Position numbers and translations under genes: made by a program
Part shown: positions 7,317 through 14,499 of the stretch, in pieces
Layout: the number at the start of each line of letters is the position of its first letter
Position numbering within the stretch: position 1 is the stretch's first letter
Notes under the pieces: generated by a model
The model's database searches: none
What the model was told of the DNA's origin: nothing
Seen by the model: the letters and a program-made list of their open reading frames with translations, nothing else
Source of the DNA: Bacteriovoracaceae bacterium UBA2394
Lineage (GTDB): Bacteria > Bdellovibrionota > UBA2394
Reading direction: 5' to 3'
NCBI GenBank assembly: GCA_002343335.1
Contig: DDSI01000072.1
Span: 5,060-19,558 of the forward strand
Length of the DNA stretch: 14,499 bases

Positions 7317-8750
7317 ATGCGTTCTCAAACCTCCTATTTTCATGTCGGCTTTCTCGCCGTAATGGCAATCCTGCTGAATGCCTGCGAGGGCTCCAATCCC
7401 AGTAAGCGTCCTGAGCGCGCAGATCTTCTCAATGGGACTTACCGCATGTCCATTGAGACCATCGGCGGTCAGGAATATTTGGTGGTTTTGAACACCAATT
7501 TTCAAGCGGATTACGCGAAGGGAAGTTTGCAGTTCTATTCTCTGGCGAATCCAGATGCGCCTGTTCAGACGGCGGCCTTGGCGCCTTTGTCGTTGCCGAG
7601 CAACGTCGGAGATTTTGTATTCGACGGTGAAAGATTGTATGTGGCCGATCGGAACGAAAATCAAATTTTGATTTTTGATCGCAATGGAACAAATTACGTC
7701 CCGCGTCTGAAGGACAATGGAAAACAGGAAATTATAGAGGTATCAGCTAACCCGCAGCGACTCTATCTTTACACCTACAGTGGTAACCGAAGACTAGCGG
7801 TGCTTGCGCAGTCCGATGCCATTATTCATTTTATTAACTTGTCGGATCTGAGTTTTGTGGACGCCTCGACCGATGGTTATTCCGCGACGGCCAGGGGCCG
7901 CCTTCCCGATCAGCAAACGCTCGCAGGCAAAGTGGGCGCGGCATTTGCGATGAAGGCTCGCAAAGAGGAAAATCCCCCGAGAGAAGATCGTATTTCAATA
8001 GGAGGTGGGGAGCGACTGGGCTTTGGTGGAAATGGCCTCGCGCTACTCAATCCTCAGGCTGAGAATCCCATTTTTATTTTTGCCTCTCAGCGGTCGAACG
8101 CCCTGTTCAGTTTTCGGACTTACACGTGGGAAAATGCGGCTAATTTAGTGTGGGATTTGGATGGCTTTAAAGGCGATCACGATGAGAGTGGATCACGGGT
8201 GAAGGGTACGAAGGAAGAAGGCTTCCGCGGCATGGCTGTAGATGGAAATGGAACAGTCTTGCTGAGCTCTCGTACCGACAATGTTCTCTATCGAATCGAT
8301 CGCTCGGAATTGGAGGCCGACGTCACGATTGATTCTGGCGTTCGAAATACACGGGGCTATCCGAAGGATGACCAACGGCACGCCATTGTGGCGAATTTTG
8401 ACCAAGATAAAGGTGACAATATTTTTCCAAGACTCGGTCCAATGGCGTTGGATTGTACGACGGACGCAACGACCTCTGTGGTGAGTTGCACAGGGGGCGC
8501 GGCGGCTTCAGTCGCTTGGGTATTGGGATTAGGAGATCCTGACACTGCTTCGGGAAAACTCTTTCGTGTAGATTTGAATGCGCTCACTTGGACGGAGGCG
8601 AGCTCGCGAGGAAGAATTCCTCAGGGAATCGTATGGTACAACACGGGCGGAGCGAATCGCATATTTGTTTCTCATCCCATGGACAATACAATCAGTATTT
8701 TTGACGGCACGAGTCTGGAACTGGTTTCCACCATCTCCACTCCGCGATAG
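7317..8750 (+). CDS. Beta-propeller-like outer-membrane lipoprotein
   Basis: Predicted lipoprotein of 477 residues, function unknown. The signal peptide has hydrophobic VGFLAVMAILLN and a lipobox LLNAC with Cys23 as lipidation site; the residue after Cys is Glu rather than Asp, which by the E. coli rule favours outer-membrane sorting. The mature part holds repeated strand patterns of the NHL/YVTN beta-propeller kind, for example DGERLYVADRNENQILIFDR, GNGTVLLSSRTDNVLYRIDR and NRIFVSHPMDNTISIFDG, perhaps six or seven blades. Such propellers bind proteins or ligands, and some are enzymes, but no catalytic residues stand out. AGGAAG lies 5 bases before the ATG. The gene begins 26 bp after ppdK and runs straight into trmL, so it is carried in a housekeeping operon without an obvious functional link. 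Confidence is high for lipoprotein, moderate for the fold. Confidence 0.78.
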   Translation: MRSQTSYFHVGFLAVMAILLNACEGSNPSKRPERADLLNGTYRMSIETIGGQEYLVVLNTNFQADYAKGSLQFYSLANPDAPVQTAALAPLSLPSNVGDFVFDGERLYVADRNENQILIFDRNGTNYVPRLKDNGKQEIIEVSANPQRLYLYTYSGNRRLAVLAQSDAIIHFINLSDLSFVDASTDGYSATARGRLPDQQTLAGKVGAAFAMKARKEENPPREDRISIGGGERLGFGGNGLALLNPQAENPIFIFASQRSNALFSFRTYTWENAANLVWDLDGFKGDHDESGSRVKGTKEEGFRGMAVDGNGTVLLSSRTDNVLYRIDRSELEADVTIDSGVRNTRGYPKDDQRHAIVANFDQDKGDNIFPRLGPMALDCTTDATTSVVSCTGGAAASVAWVLGLGDPDTASGKLFRVDLNALTWTEASSRGRIPQGIVWYNTGGANRIFVSHPMDNTISIFDGTSLELVSTISTPR

Positions 8751-8761
8751 TGGCTTTCGCG

Positions 8762-9325
8762 ATGGCAATCGAAGCTCGTAATTCTTTAAAGATTGTACTC
8801 GTCTCCCCTCGAATTGCGGCGAATGTGGGTAATGTCGCGCGGACTTGCAAGGCGCTAGGGGCAGAATTGCATTTGGTTGGCCCCCTTGGCTTTTTTTTGG
8901 ATCCCAAACATGTGAAGCGCTCTTCCGTTGGCTATTGGGAGGAAGTTCAGCCTCTCGTGCACCGAGACGCCCAGGCCTTTTGGAGTTTCATGGAAGAAAA
9001 GAGTCCCCGGACAGCCTGGTATTGGGCTACCAAAAACGGCTCTTCGCTCCATTACGATCAAGACTATAGAGCCGACGTAGGCCTTATTTTTGGAAATGAA
9101 GAAGAAGGAGTGGACCCCTCCTTTTGGAAGTTTGAGAGCAAATCCAAGGGCTTACCGGGCATTGTTTCTTGTCGAATCCCAATGTGCGAAGTACGATGTC
9201 TGAATTTGGCGACGTCGGTGGGGATAATCGGCTATGAAGTCGTTCGGCAGTGGCATAAGCAGGGTGGCTTATGCTTGGAAGACGTCAAAATAGAGGACGG
9301 AAATCGTAAAAGAGGGCTCGTGTGA
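8762..9325 (+). CDS. trmL: TrmL-like tRNA (cytidine/uridine-34 2'-O) methyltransferase, SPOUT family
   Basis: SAM-dependent SPOUT methyltransferase, most like TrmL, which methylates the ribose of wobble base 34 in certain tRNA-Leu. Of 187 residues, motif 1 is NVGNVARTCKALGAELHLVGPLGF with the conserved Arg27; PLGFFLDPKHVKRSSVGYWEE-like sequence is a TrmL mark; motif 2 is LIFGNEEEGV (about 108-117); motif 3, the trefoil knot, is IPMCEVRCLNLATSVGIIGYE (about 140-160). The usual RSLNL reads RCLNL here. The family is normally 150-160 residues; the extra length is in a middle loop and the tail. The ATG at 8762 is chosen because the conserved fold starts just after it; a GTG at 8750, overlapping the lipoprotein stop, is also in frame. 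The 3' end overlaps smc by 4 bp. A different SPOUT substrate is possible. Confidence 0.85.
   Translation: MAIEARNSLKIVLVSPRIAANVGNVARTCKALGAELHLVGPLGFFLDPKHVKRSSVGYWEEVQPLVHRDAQAFWSFMEEKSPRTAWYWATKNGSSLHYDQDYRADVGLIFGNEEEGVDPSFWKFESKSKGLPGIVSCRIPMCEVRCLNLATSVGIIGYEVVRQWHKQGGLCLEDVKIEDGNRKRGLV
9311..9316 (+). promoter_or_regulatory. Ribosome binding site for smc inside trmL
   Basis: AGAGGG lies 5 bases before the GTG start of smc at 9322, within the last codons of trmL. It supports the GTG, which shares a GTGA overlap with the trmL stop codon and suggests coupled translation. Confidence 0.6.
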
Positions 9326-12300
9326 AGATCAAATCACTCCAACTTTTCGGCTTCAAATCCTTCGCGGATCGAACGGAACTCGTGTTTGACCGACAAATCG
9401 TGGGGGTGGTCGGACCCAATGGCTGCGGAAAATCAAATATTGTAGATGCCATCCGGTGGGTGATGGGAGAACAGTCCGCCAAAGGTCTTCGTGGGACCGA
9501 AATGGCCGATGTCATTTTCAATGGAACGACCACTCGAAAAAAATCGGCGTTTGCGGAAGTAAATCTCACCTTTGACAACGCCGATCGTTCGGCTCCTGCA
9601 CCCTATACGGACTGCGCGGAAGTGATGATCTCCCGGCGACTTTTTCGAACGGGTGAAAGCGAATATCTCATCAATAAAGTTCCAGTTCGTTTGAAAGACA
9701 TTACTGACCTATTTTTAGGAACAGGATCCTCCGCTCGCGCGTACTCGATCGTGGCACAAGGCAAGGTCGATCAAATCGTCCTGGCCAAGCCGGAAGATCG
9801 ACGGTTTTTGCTTGAAGAAGCGGCGGGTGTGGCAAAATACAAAGCGCGAAAAGTTGCCGCAGAACGAAAGATGGAAGGAACGCGCCAGAATTTAGATCGC
9901 GTTCACGACATTATTCAGGAGCTGGAGCGATCGGCGCGACATTTGGATCGTCAAGTAGAGCGAGCCGAACAATTTCGAAAAATTCAAAATGAATTGCGAC
10001 AAATCGACGAGCAGATCGTTGGTTTCAAAATTAGTCGACTCGATCGCTTAGCGACTTCTAATGCCGAGCATCGTACCCAGTCGTCCATGGATTTTGAGCG
10101 CGTGAGTGCGCAATTTAGCGAGATTGAGGCGCGGATTGAGCAGTTTCGACTAGAAGCTCTCAATCAGGAAAAGGCTTCGAGCTCGGACTACGAAGCATTG
10201 CTTCGACAAAAGGAAAATTTTTCCCAAGCCGATAAAGAAGTGGAATTGAGTACGCAGCGTATCCAGTTACTCAAGAATCAAATCGAAGAGCGAAAAAAGG
10301 ATGTCGAGCGGCTCCTTTCCAAGTCTGAAGCAAATAAAATCAGCGTGCAGCAAGTGTTGCACGAGCAACAAACCCTCGAGTCTCAACGGGAGAAGGCAAG
10401 TACAGAGCTCCAAGAATTAAAAACGTCGGTCAATGAAGCGGAGATGAAAATTCAAAGCTTGGAGACCGAACGACGGACTTCGCAAGTGAGGATCGATGAA
10501 ATCCGCACTCAATCGGCTCGCGAAGCACAGCGTCGAGAGATGATGCAGTCCGAGCGCGTGAATCTGGAGCTCGAGCGCGCGGAGGTCGAGCAAAGTGCGG
10601 AACAGGGTGAGAAACAGGAGCGACAAATTAGAGGCGACCTCACAGGTCTCGAGGATCGCTTGCGCCAGTTGGAATCTCGCCTATCGAATTTAGAGGCTGA
10701 AATTTCGGGAATTGAAAAGAACCGAAGTGATGCCACGGCTCAACAATCGCATCTGCAAGAAGAGCGTACCCAAGTGAATCAATTACTTGCTCAGGTGGAG
10801 GCGCAGATTAAGAGCGTCAAAACTTTGGAAGAGCATGAAGTGGGCTACGACGTGGGTGCTCTAGAGCGAAAGAAATCCACTGGATATCCCTTCATCATGG
10901 ATTTACTGAAGTTCAAAACGGGTTTTGAACGAGTCGGAGAGGCATTCTTTCACACCTTCGGGCAGTTTTTTACCGGTGCGACTCATGCGACCGACACAGA
11001 CGAGATGGCCCGATTCACTAAAGTAGTGAATGCAGGTGCGGATTTAGCGACCTATCCGCGAAGTTTGTTGGATGTCGTGGAAGGGGAGATTCCAGAAGAA
11101 CTCATGAGTCTCTTGAGCTCGATCGAGCTGCTCGAAACTCTGCCTTCCGATCAAAAAGTCGAACACCCGTGCATGGATGAAAAGGGCGCACTTCGACTTC
11201 CGGTTGCTCCTCAATTATTTTTAGAGAGTTTGGGCCGAGTTCGAGTGTCTGAAACCCCCTTCGGTCGAAAAATGGAAATGACCAAGCTCGAGCAAGAGCG
11301 AACAAAGCTCTTGGAGCATCGTCATGCTCTCGATCAACAGACCGTTGAAATGAAGAGTCAGCTCGAAAGAATGGCGCAATCATTGAGCGCGAGACAGATT
11401 GAGCTGAAGGATCTGGGAGCGCAGCGCGTGGAATTGCGTTCGCAGGGGATGCGTCTAAAGACGCAACTTGAACACTCTGAAGCGCAGCGCGAAGTGTTGC
11501 GTCAGCAGGTGACTGATCTCGATGAACGCATTCAGACGCTCACCGCCGAAATTTCCAAAGCGCTTGAAGTGAGCCAAGAAGTTGTTCACCTCGAAGAGAA
11601 ATTGCAAGGGTTTCAGGAACAGATTGAAAGAGCTCGAGCCGCCAAACAGGAATTGGACGGCGTTTGGATTGAAAAACGAATTGCGTTTGGCGCCTTGGAA
11701 GAGCGATTGGATCGTCTCCGCCAGCAAACTTTGCAGACCGAGATTACCCAATCTGAGTATGCGCATAATCGCTCTATGTTCGAAGCGGATATCGCGGCTT
11801 GGACGCAAGAGTCCGAACGAGAGAATGAGCGCATTTGCGCCAATGTTGAACAACGACAGACCAATGAGTTAGAAATCAAGCGATTGGAATCGGCGCTTTC
11901 TCTCAGCCGCGAATCTCTCCAAAAAGTTCGACAGGACCTCGAGAATTTTGAGGTTGAACGAAAGGCAGTACAATACGAGCGAGATAAAACGCAATCCGCT
12001 GTACAGGCGCTGGAGCTCGAACATCAGAAGCTCAAGTTTGAAGTAGAAGAACTCTCGCAACTTGTTCATGAACGCTATCACTGCTCGATTCAAGATTTGA
12101 TCGCTCAACTGGATGTTGCGACTCTCGCACGTTTGGAGGACGAGGTCGTGCTGGGTGCGCTTGAGGTAGATGCCAAGGAGCTGCGTGAACGCCTAGAGAA
12201 ATTTGGAGATGTAAATTTGCTTGCGATCACCGAGCAAAAGGAAATTCGAGAGCGGCTGGATTTCATGAATCGGCAGCGCGAGGACTTGCTCAAGACTTTG

Positions 12301-12822
12301 GATGCGCTTCAAAGCATTATCGACCGGATTAATAAAATTACGGAATTCCGATTTCGGGAAACGTTCCGAGCGATCAATCACAACTTCCAGGTTTTATTCC
12401 CCAAGCTGTTTGGGGGCGGTCGAGCCCACATGACCCTCACCAACGAAAATGATCTTTTAGAGACCGGTGTCGAAATTTTTGCTGAACCTCCCGGTAAGAA
12501 AGTTCAGACCATGTCCCTCTTGAGTGGGGGTGAAAAGGCCATGACGAGTATCAGTTTGATCTTCTCACTTTTTGCCTATCGTCCTTCGTCTTACTGTATT
12601 TTAGACGAAGTCGATGCGCCGTTAGATGAAGTGAATACGATGCGCTATAACTCCATCATTCAAGAGATGTCCGCGTTGTCTCAATTCATCGTTATCACTC
12701 ACAATAAGCGCACGATGGAAGTGACCGACACTCTCTTTGGTGTGACGATGCAAGATCCTGGGGTTTCGCAACTCGTCGGCGTTCAGCTGCAGGAAGCCAA
12801 GGCTTTCGTCGCCTCTGCTTGA
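9322..12822 (+). CDS. smc: Chromosome segregation ATPase SMC (condensin)
   Basis: Bacterial condensin subunit that dimerises at its hinge and, with ScpA and ScpB, extrudes and organises chromosomal DNA loops. Of 1166 residues, a usual size, the N-terminal ATPase half has Walker A GPNGCGKS (31-38) and the family block FLLEEAAGVAKYKARK. A long coiled-coil arm covers about 170-500, the hinge region about 505-650, the returning arm about 650-1010, then the C-terminal half with signature LSGGEK (from 1067), Walker B CILDEVDAPLDEVN (Asp1095, Glu1096) and FIVITHNKRTME. All ATPase residues are intact. The hinge is short and divergent: it lacks the paired glycines that normally close it, though an ATYP stretch may match the usual ATFLP. 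GTG start with AGAGGG upstream and a 4-bp overlap with trmL. It ends the rightward operon; scpA/scpB are not in the window. Confidence 0.95.
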   Translation: MKIKSLQLFGFKSFADRTELVFDRQIVGVVGPNGCGKSNIVDAIRWVMGEQSAKGLRGTEMADVIFNGTTTRKKSAFAEVNLTFDNADRSAPAPYTDCAEVMISRRLFRTGESEYLINKVPVRLKDITDLFLGTGSSARAYSIVAQGKVDQIVLAKPEDRRFLLEEAAGVAKYKARKVAAERKMEGTRQNLDRVHDIIQELERSARHLDRQVERAEQFRKIQNELRQIDEQIVGFKISRLDRLATSNAEHRTQSSMDFERVSAQFSEIEARIEQFRLEALNQEKASSSDYEALLRQKENFSQADKEVELSTQRIQLLKNQIEERKKDVERLLSKSEANKISVQQVLHEQQTLESQREKASTELQELKTSVNEAEMKIQSLETERRTSQVRIDEIRTQSAREAQRREMMQSERVNLELERAEVEQSAEQGEKQERQIRGDLTGLEDRLRQLESRLSNLEAEISGIEKNRSDATAQQSHLQEERTQVNQLLAQVEAQIKSVKTLEEHEVGYDVGALERKKSTGYPFIMDLLKFKTGFERVGEAFFHTFGQFFTGATHATDTDEMARFTKVVNAGADLATYPRSLLDVVEGEIPEELMSLLSSIELLETLPSDQKVEHPCMDEKGALRLPVAPQLFLESLGRVRVSETPFGRKMEMTKLEQERTKLLEHRHALDQQTVEMKSQLERMAQSLSARQIELKDLGAQRVELRSQGMRLKTQLEHSEAQREVLRQQVTDLDERIQTLTAEISKALEVSQEVVHLEEKLQGFQEQIERARAAKQELDGVWIEKRIAFGALEERLDRLRQQTLQTEITQSEYAHNRSMFEADIAAWTQESERENERICANVEQRQTNELEIKRLESALSLSRESLQKVRQDLENFEVERKAVQYERDKTQSAVQALELEHQKLKFEVEELSQLVHERYHCSIQDLIAQLDVATLARLEDEVVLGALEVDAKELRERLEKFGDVNLLAITEQKEIRERLDFMNRQREDLLKTLDALQSIIDRINKITEFRFRETFRAINHNFQVLFPKLFGGGRAHMTLTNENDLLETGVEIFAEPPGKKVQTMSLLSGGEKAMTSISLIFSLFAYRPSSYCILDEVDAPLDEVNTMRYNSIIQEMSALSQFIVITHNKRTMEVTDTLFGVTMQDPGVSQLVGVQLQEAKAFVASA

Positions 12823-12825
12823 TGG

Positions 12826-12844
12826 GCGCCATTCCACCTGGCGC
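12826..12844. terminator. Possible weak bidirectional hairpin between smc and the ankyrin gene
   Basis: GCGCCA and TGGCGC form a 6-bp stem with a 7-base loop in the 30-bp gap between two convergent stops (12822 and 12853). No proper T run follows on either strand, so at most it is a weak terminator for both genes. Confidence 0.35.
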
Positions 12845-12852
12845 ACTCCTAT

Positions 12853-14373
12853 TTATTGACGAATGGCTTTGGCCCCATTTCTCTGAAGCAATTTAATGAC
12901 GTCGTCGTGGCCGCTAAAAGTGGCGAGCGCAAGCGGTGTGCGGCCGTCCTGAATTTCTGCATTCACTTTGGCACCACTTGCGAGAAGGAGTTCGACCATC
13001 TGGGTATTGCCCTCTTGAGCGGCGAGATGAAGCGGCGTGGCCCCTGATTGATCCTTGGCATTCACCGCAGCCTTCGAGAGTAAGAGAAATTCTCCTACGC
13101 GAAGATGACCCTCCTGAGCGGCGAGATGGAGCGGCGTTTGCCCGAGGGTAGAGCGTGCATCGATCTCCGCCCCCTTCGACAGTAACAATTTCGCAAAGGC
13201 GGTGAACCCTTTCCAAGCGGCAACGTGAAGCGGTCGAGTGCCATCAAAACGAGCAGAGTTAGGATTGGCGCCGCGTTGTAAAAGAAGGGATGTCGCACGC
13301 GAGCGACCAAAGCCTACGGCCAAGTAGAGAGGCGATTGTCCGTCGTAAGTTTTGTCCTCTAACTTTCCGCCGCGCGTGAGGAGAAATGAAATGATGCTTG
13401 CGTGTCCTGCTTGAGAGGCCACATGCAAGGGCGTGGCGCCTTCTTTGTCCTTCGAGTTCACGTTCGCGGCTTTACTTACAAGATATTCGGTCATCACGGT
13501 TTTTCCGGCACGGACCGCCGAGTGTAGCGGCGTCGATCCATCGTTGGCCGTAACTTGGATATCCGCTTTGTTTGCCAGCAAAATGGCGGCAGAGGTGACT
13601 TGATCCTTCATCGCAGCCCAGTGCAATGGAGTTTGTCCGTCCTTCGCCTTCAATTTCGGATCACCACCAGCGGCTAATAAGAGAGCTAACACCTCATCGT
13701 GCCCATAAGCTGCAGCCCAGTGAAGTGCACTGACGCCCTCTCGATCCAAAATATTTGGATTGGCCCCTTTGGTCAGAAGGGTATCGACGACTTTGAAGTG
13801 TCCTCCAAATGCCGCAAAGTGAAGGGGAGTGGAACTCTCGTCGTTTTGAACATTGATCGTCGCTTTATGCTGAAGAAGGGTTTCCACGCTTGCGAGGTCA
13901 CCCGCTTGAGCGGCCAGGTGCAGGGGAGTCGTGCCATCCTTTCTCTTTGCGTTCGCATTGGCATTTCGCGTGAGTAGGTGTTGCGCTGCTGAAGAATGGC
14001 CTTCCTGAACGGCGAGATGGAGGGGCGTGGAACCATCGATGCGCTTAGCGTCCTTTTCGGCTTCATGGTCGAGCAGAAGATCTTCAATCTCCAAAAAGCC
14101 TTTGGCGGCCGCAAGATGAAGGACGGTACCCGTTTCGACAAGCCGAGCATTGGGATCGGCGGATTGTTCCAACAAAAGTTTCACAACCTTCGCATTGTTT
14201 TCAAATGTGGCCCAATAGAGCGGTGTTGCTCCTGAAGGGTCGCGAAGATTTGCTAAAGAGGGATTTTTTTTGAGCGACTGCTTCAGTGATGTGAGATCGC
14301 CCTTTCGAACTCCTTGAAAAAATTGAGGAGTGGCGGGTCCCGCAATGTAGAGCACAAAAATAAATGACAGCAC
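12853..14373 (-). CDS. Exported protein of about 15 ankyrin repeats
   Basis: Protein of 506 residues built almost entirely from 33-residue ankyrin repeats, which form a binding surface for other proteins. After an N-terminal helix pair (FFQGVRKGDLTSLKQSL) there are 14 repeats, most with TPLHLAA-type starts and GA-x-xN-type ends; the last begins TPLALATFSG. No enzymatic domain, coiled coil or C-terminal anchor is visible. The GTG start at 14373 is chosen because GGAAGGGG lies 7 bases upstream; the frame is open further, to a TTG at 14472, but that has no such site. From this start the protein opens with LSFIFVLYIAGPATPQ, a likely signal peptide cut near AGPA, pointing to the periplasm or outside, although the basic n-region is missing. 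Repeats 12 and 13 are close at DNA level too. It may be a structural scaffold or a partner for host or envelope proteins; the partner is unknown. Confidence 0.85.
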   Translation of the reverse strand: MLSFIFVLYIAGPATPQFFQGVRKGDLTSLKQSLKKNPSLANLRDPSGATPLYWATFENNAKVVKLLLEQSADPNARLVETGTVLHLAAAKGFLEIEDLLLDHEAEKDAKRIDGSTPLHLAVQEGHSSAAQHLLTRNANANAKRKDGTTPLHLAAQAGDLASVETLLQHKATINVQNDESSTPLHFAAFGGHFKVVDTLLTKGANPNILDREGVSALHWAAAYGHDEVLALLLAAGGDPKLKAKDGQTPLHWAAMKDQVTSAAILLANKADIQVTANDGSTPLHSAVRAGKTVMTEYLVSKAANVNSKDKEGATPLHVASQAGHASIISFLLTRGGKLEDKTYDGQSPLYLAVGFGRSRATSLLLQRGANPNSARFDGTRPLHVAAWKGFTAFAKLLLSKGAEIDARSTLGQTPLHLAAQEGHLRVGEFLLLSKAAVNAKDQSGATPLHLAAQEGNTQMVELLLASGAKVNAEIQDGRTPLALATFSGHDDVIKLLQRNGAKAIRQ

Positions 14374-14375
14374 GC

Positions 14376-14434
14376 TCGTACCCCTTCCGCCTATTTTACA
14401 TGAGCCTTGGTGTCCGTGCCCGATTGGGGTACGA
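14376..14434. repeat. Widely spaced 9-bp inverted repeat upstream of the ankyrin gene
   Basis: TCGTACCCC (14376-14384) is perfectly complementary to GGGGTACGA (14426-14434), with 41 bases between. The centres are 50 bp apart, close to five helical turns. One arm overlaps the ribosome binding site of the ankyrin gene, and the other lies just before a possible rightward start at 14443. It may be a pair of operator half-sites or chance. Confidence 0.45.
14381..14388 (-). promoter_or_regulatory. Ribosome binding site deciding the GTG start of the ankyrin gene
   Basis: Read on the minus strand the sequence is GGAAGGGG, 7 bases before GTG at 14373. It places the start directly before a hydrophobic signal-like segment, which makes the longer TTG reading from 14472 unlikely. 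Confidence 0.6.
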
Positions 14435-14442
14435 CATACGCC

Positions 14443-14499
14443 ATGAATCTTCACCAATTGGGTATCCGCCAATGGCTTACCATTGCGATTTGCTTAGGG
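14443..14499 (+). CDS. Possible start of a rightward gene for an exported protein, cut by window end
   Basis: From ATG 14443 the frame is open for 19 codons to the window end: MNLHQLGIRQWLTIAICLG. One Arg before a hydrophobic stretch looks like the start of a signal peptide, and a divergent gene would fit the layout. No clear ribosome site precedes it (a GGGG is too far), and 19 codons are too few to prove a gene. Confidence 0.3.
   Translation, partial: MNLHQLGIRQWLTIAICLG

Noticed and set aside
12900..14250. Tandem 99-bp DNA repeats as a possible satellite or CRISPR-like array
   Set aside because: The period equals 33 codons and follows the ankyrin repeats of the coding strand; there are no constant repeats with unique spacers.
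14470..14485. CAATGG / CCATTG 6-bp hairpin near the window end
   Set aside because: Short, and it falls within the possible signal-peptide codons at the edge; too weak to interpret without more sequence.

Overview
The window looks like a chromosomal, mostly housekeeping stretch of a Gram-negative bacterium. A typical lipobox lipoprotein, a RodZ-type morphogenesis protein, a single-chain (alpha2-type) glycyl-tRNA synthetase and a full-length PPDK argue for a member of the former Deltaproteobacteria, perhaps Bdellovibrionota. That placement is inference from gene content and order (rodZ, recO, glyS, ppdK, smc), not from a marker comparison. Base composition is balanced and codon use looks uniform. 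I see no IS element, phage gene, CRISPR array, tRNA or rRNA.

Layout, left to right. (1) Bases 1-1581, rightward: the 3' part of rodZ (its start lies before the window), then recO, 6 bp apart. (2) Bases 1516-2973, leftward: a subtilisin-like serine peptidase whose 3' end overlaps the 3' end of recO by 66 bp. (3) Bases 2974-3122: a divergent control region with a perfect 9-bp inverted repeat. (4) Bases about 3123-12822, rightward: a tight run of five genes, glyS, ppdK, a beta-propeller lipoprotein, trmL and smc. Gaps are 28 bp, 26 bp, about 11 bp and a 4-bp overlap, so this is probably one operon. (5) Bases 12853-14373, leftward: an exported protein made almost wholly of ankyrin repeats, convergent with smc. 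(6) Bases 14374-14499: a probable divergent upstream region with a widely spaced 9-bp inverted repeat and perhaps the first codons of a rightward gene.

The rightward operon joins protein synthesis (glycine charging, tRNA wobble-base methylation), the pyruvate/PEP node (PPDK) and chromosome condensation (SMC), with an outer-surface lipoprotein in the middle that has no obvious link to them. The two leftward genes, an envelope-type protease and an ankyrin protein, are the accessory items. No clear new defence or mobile system is visible. The points most worth checking are the divergent hinge of SMC, the unusual subtilase (no propeptide, altered Asp box, antisense overlap with recO), the exported ankyrin protein and the two inverted repeats in the divergent gaps.
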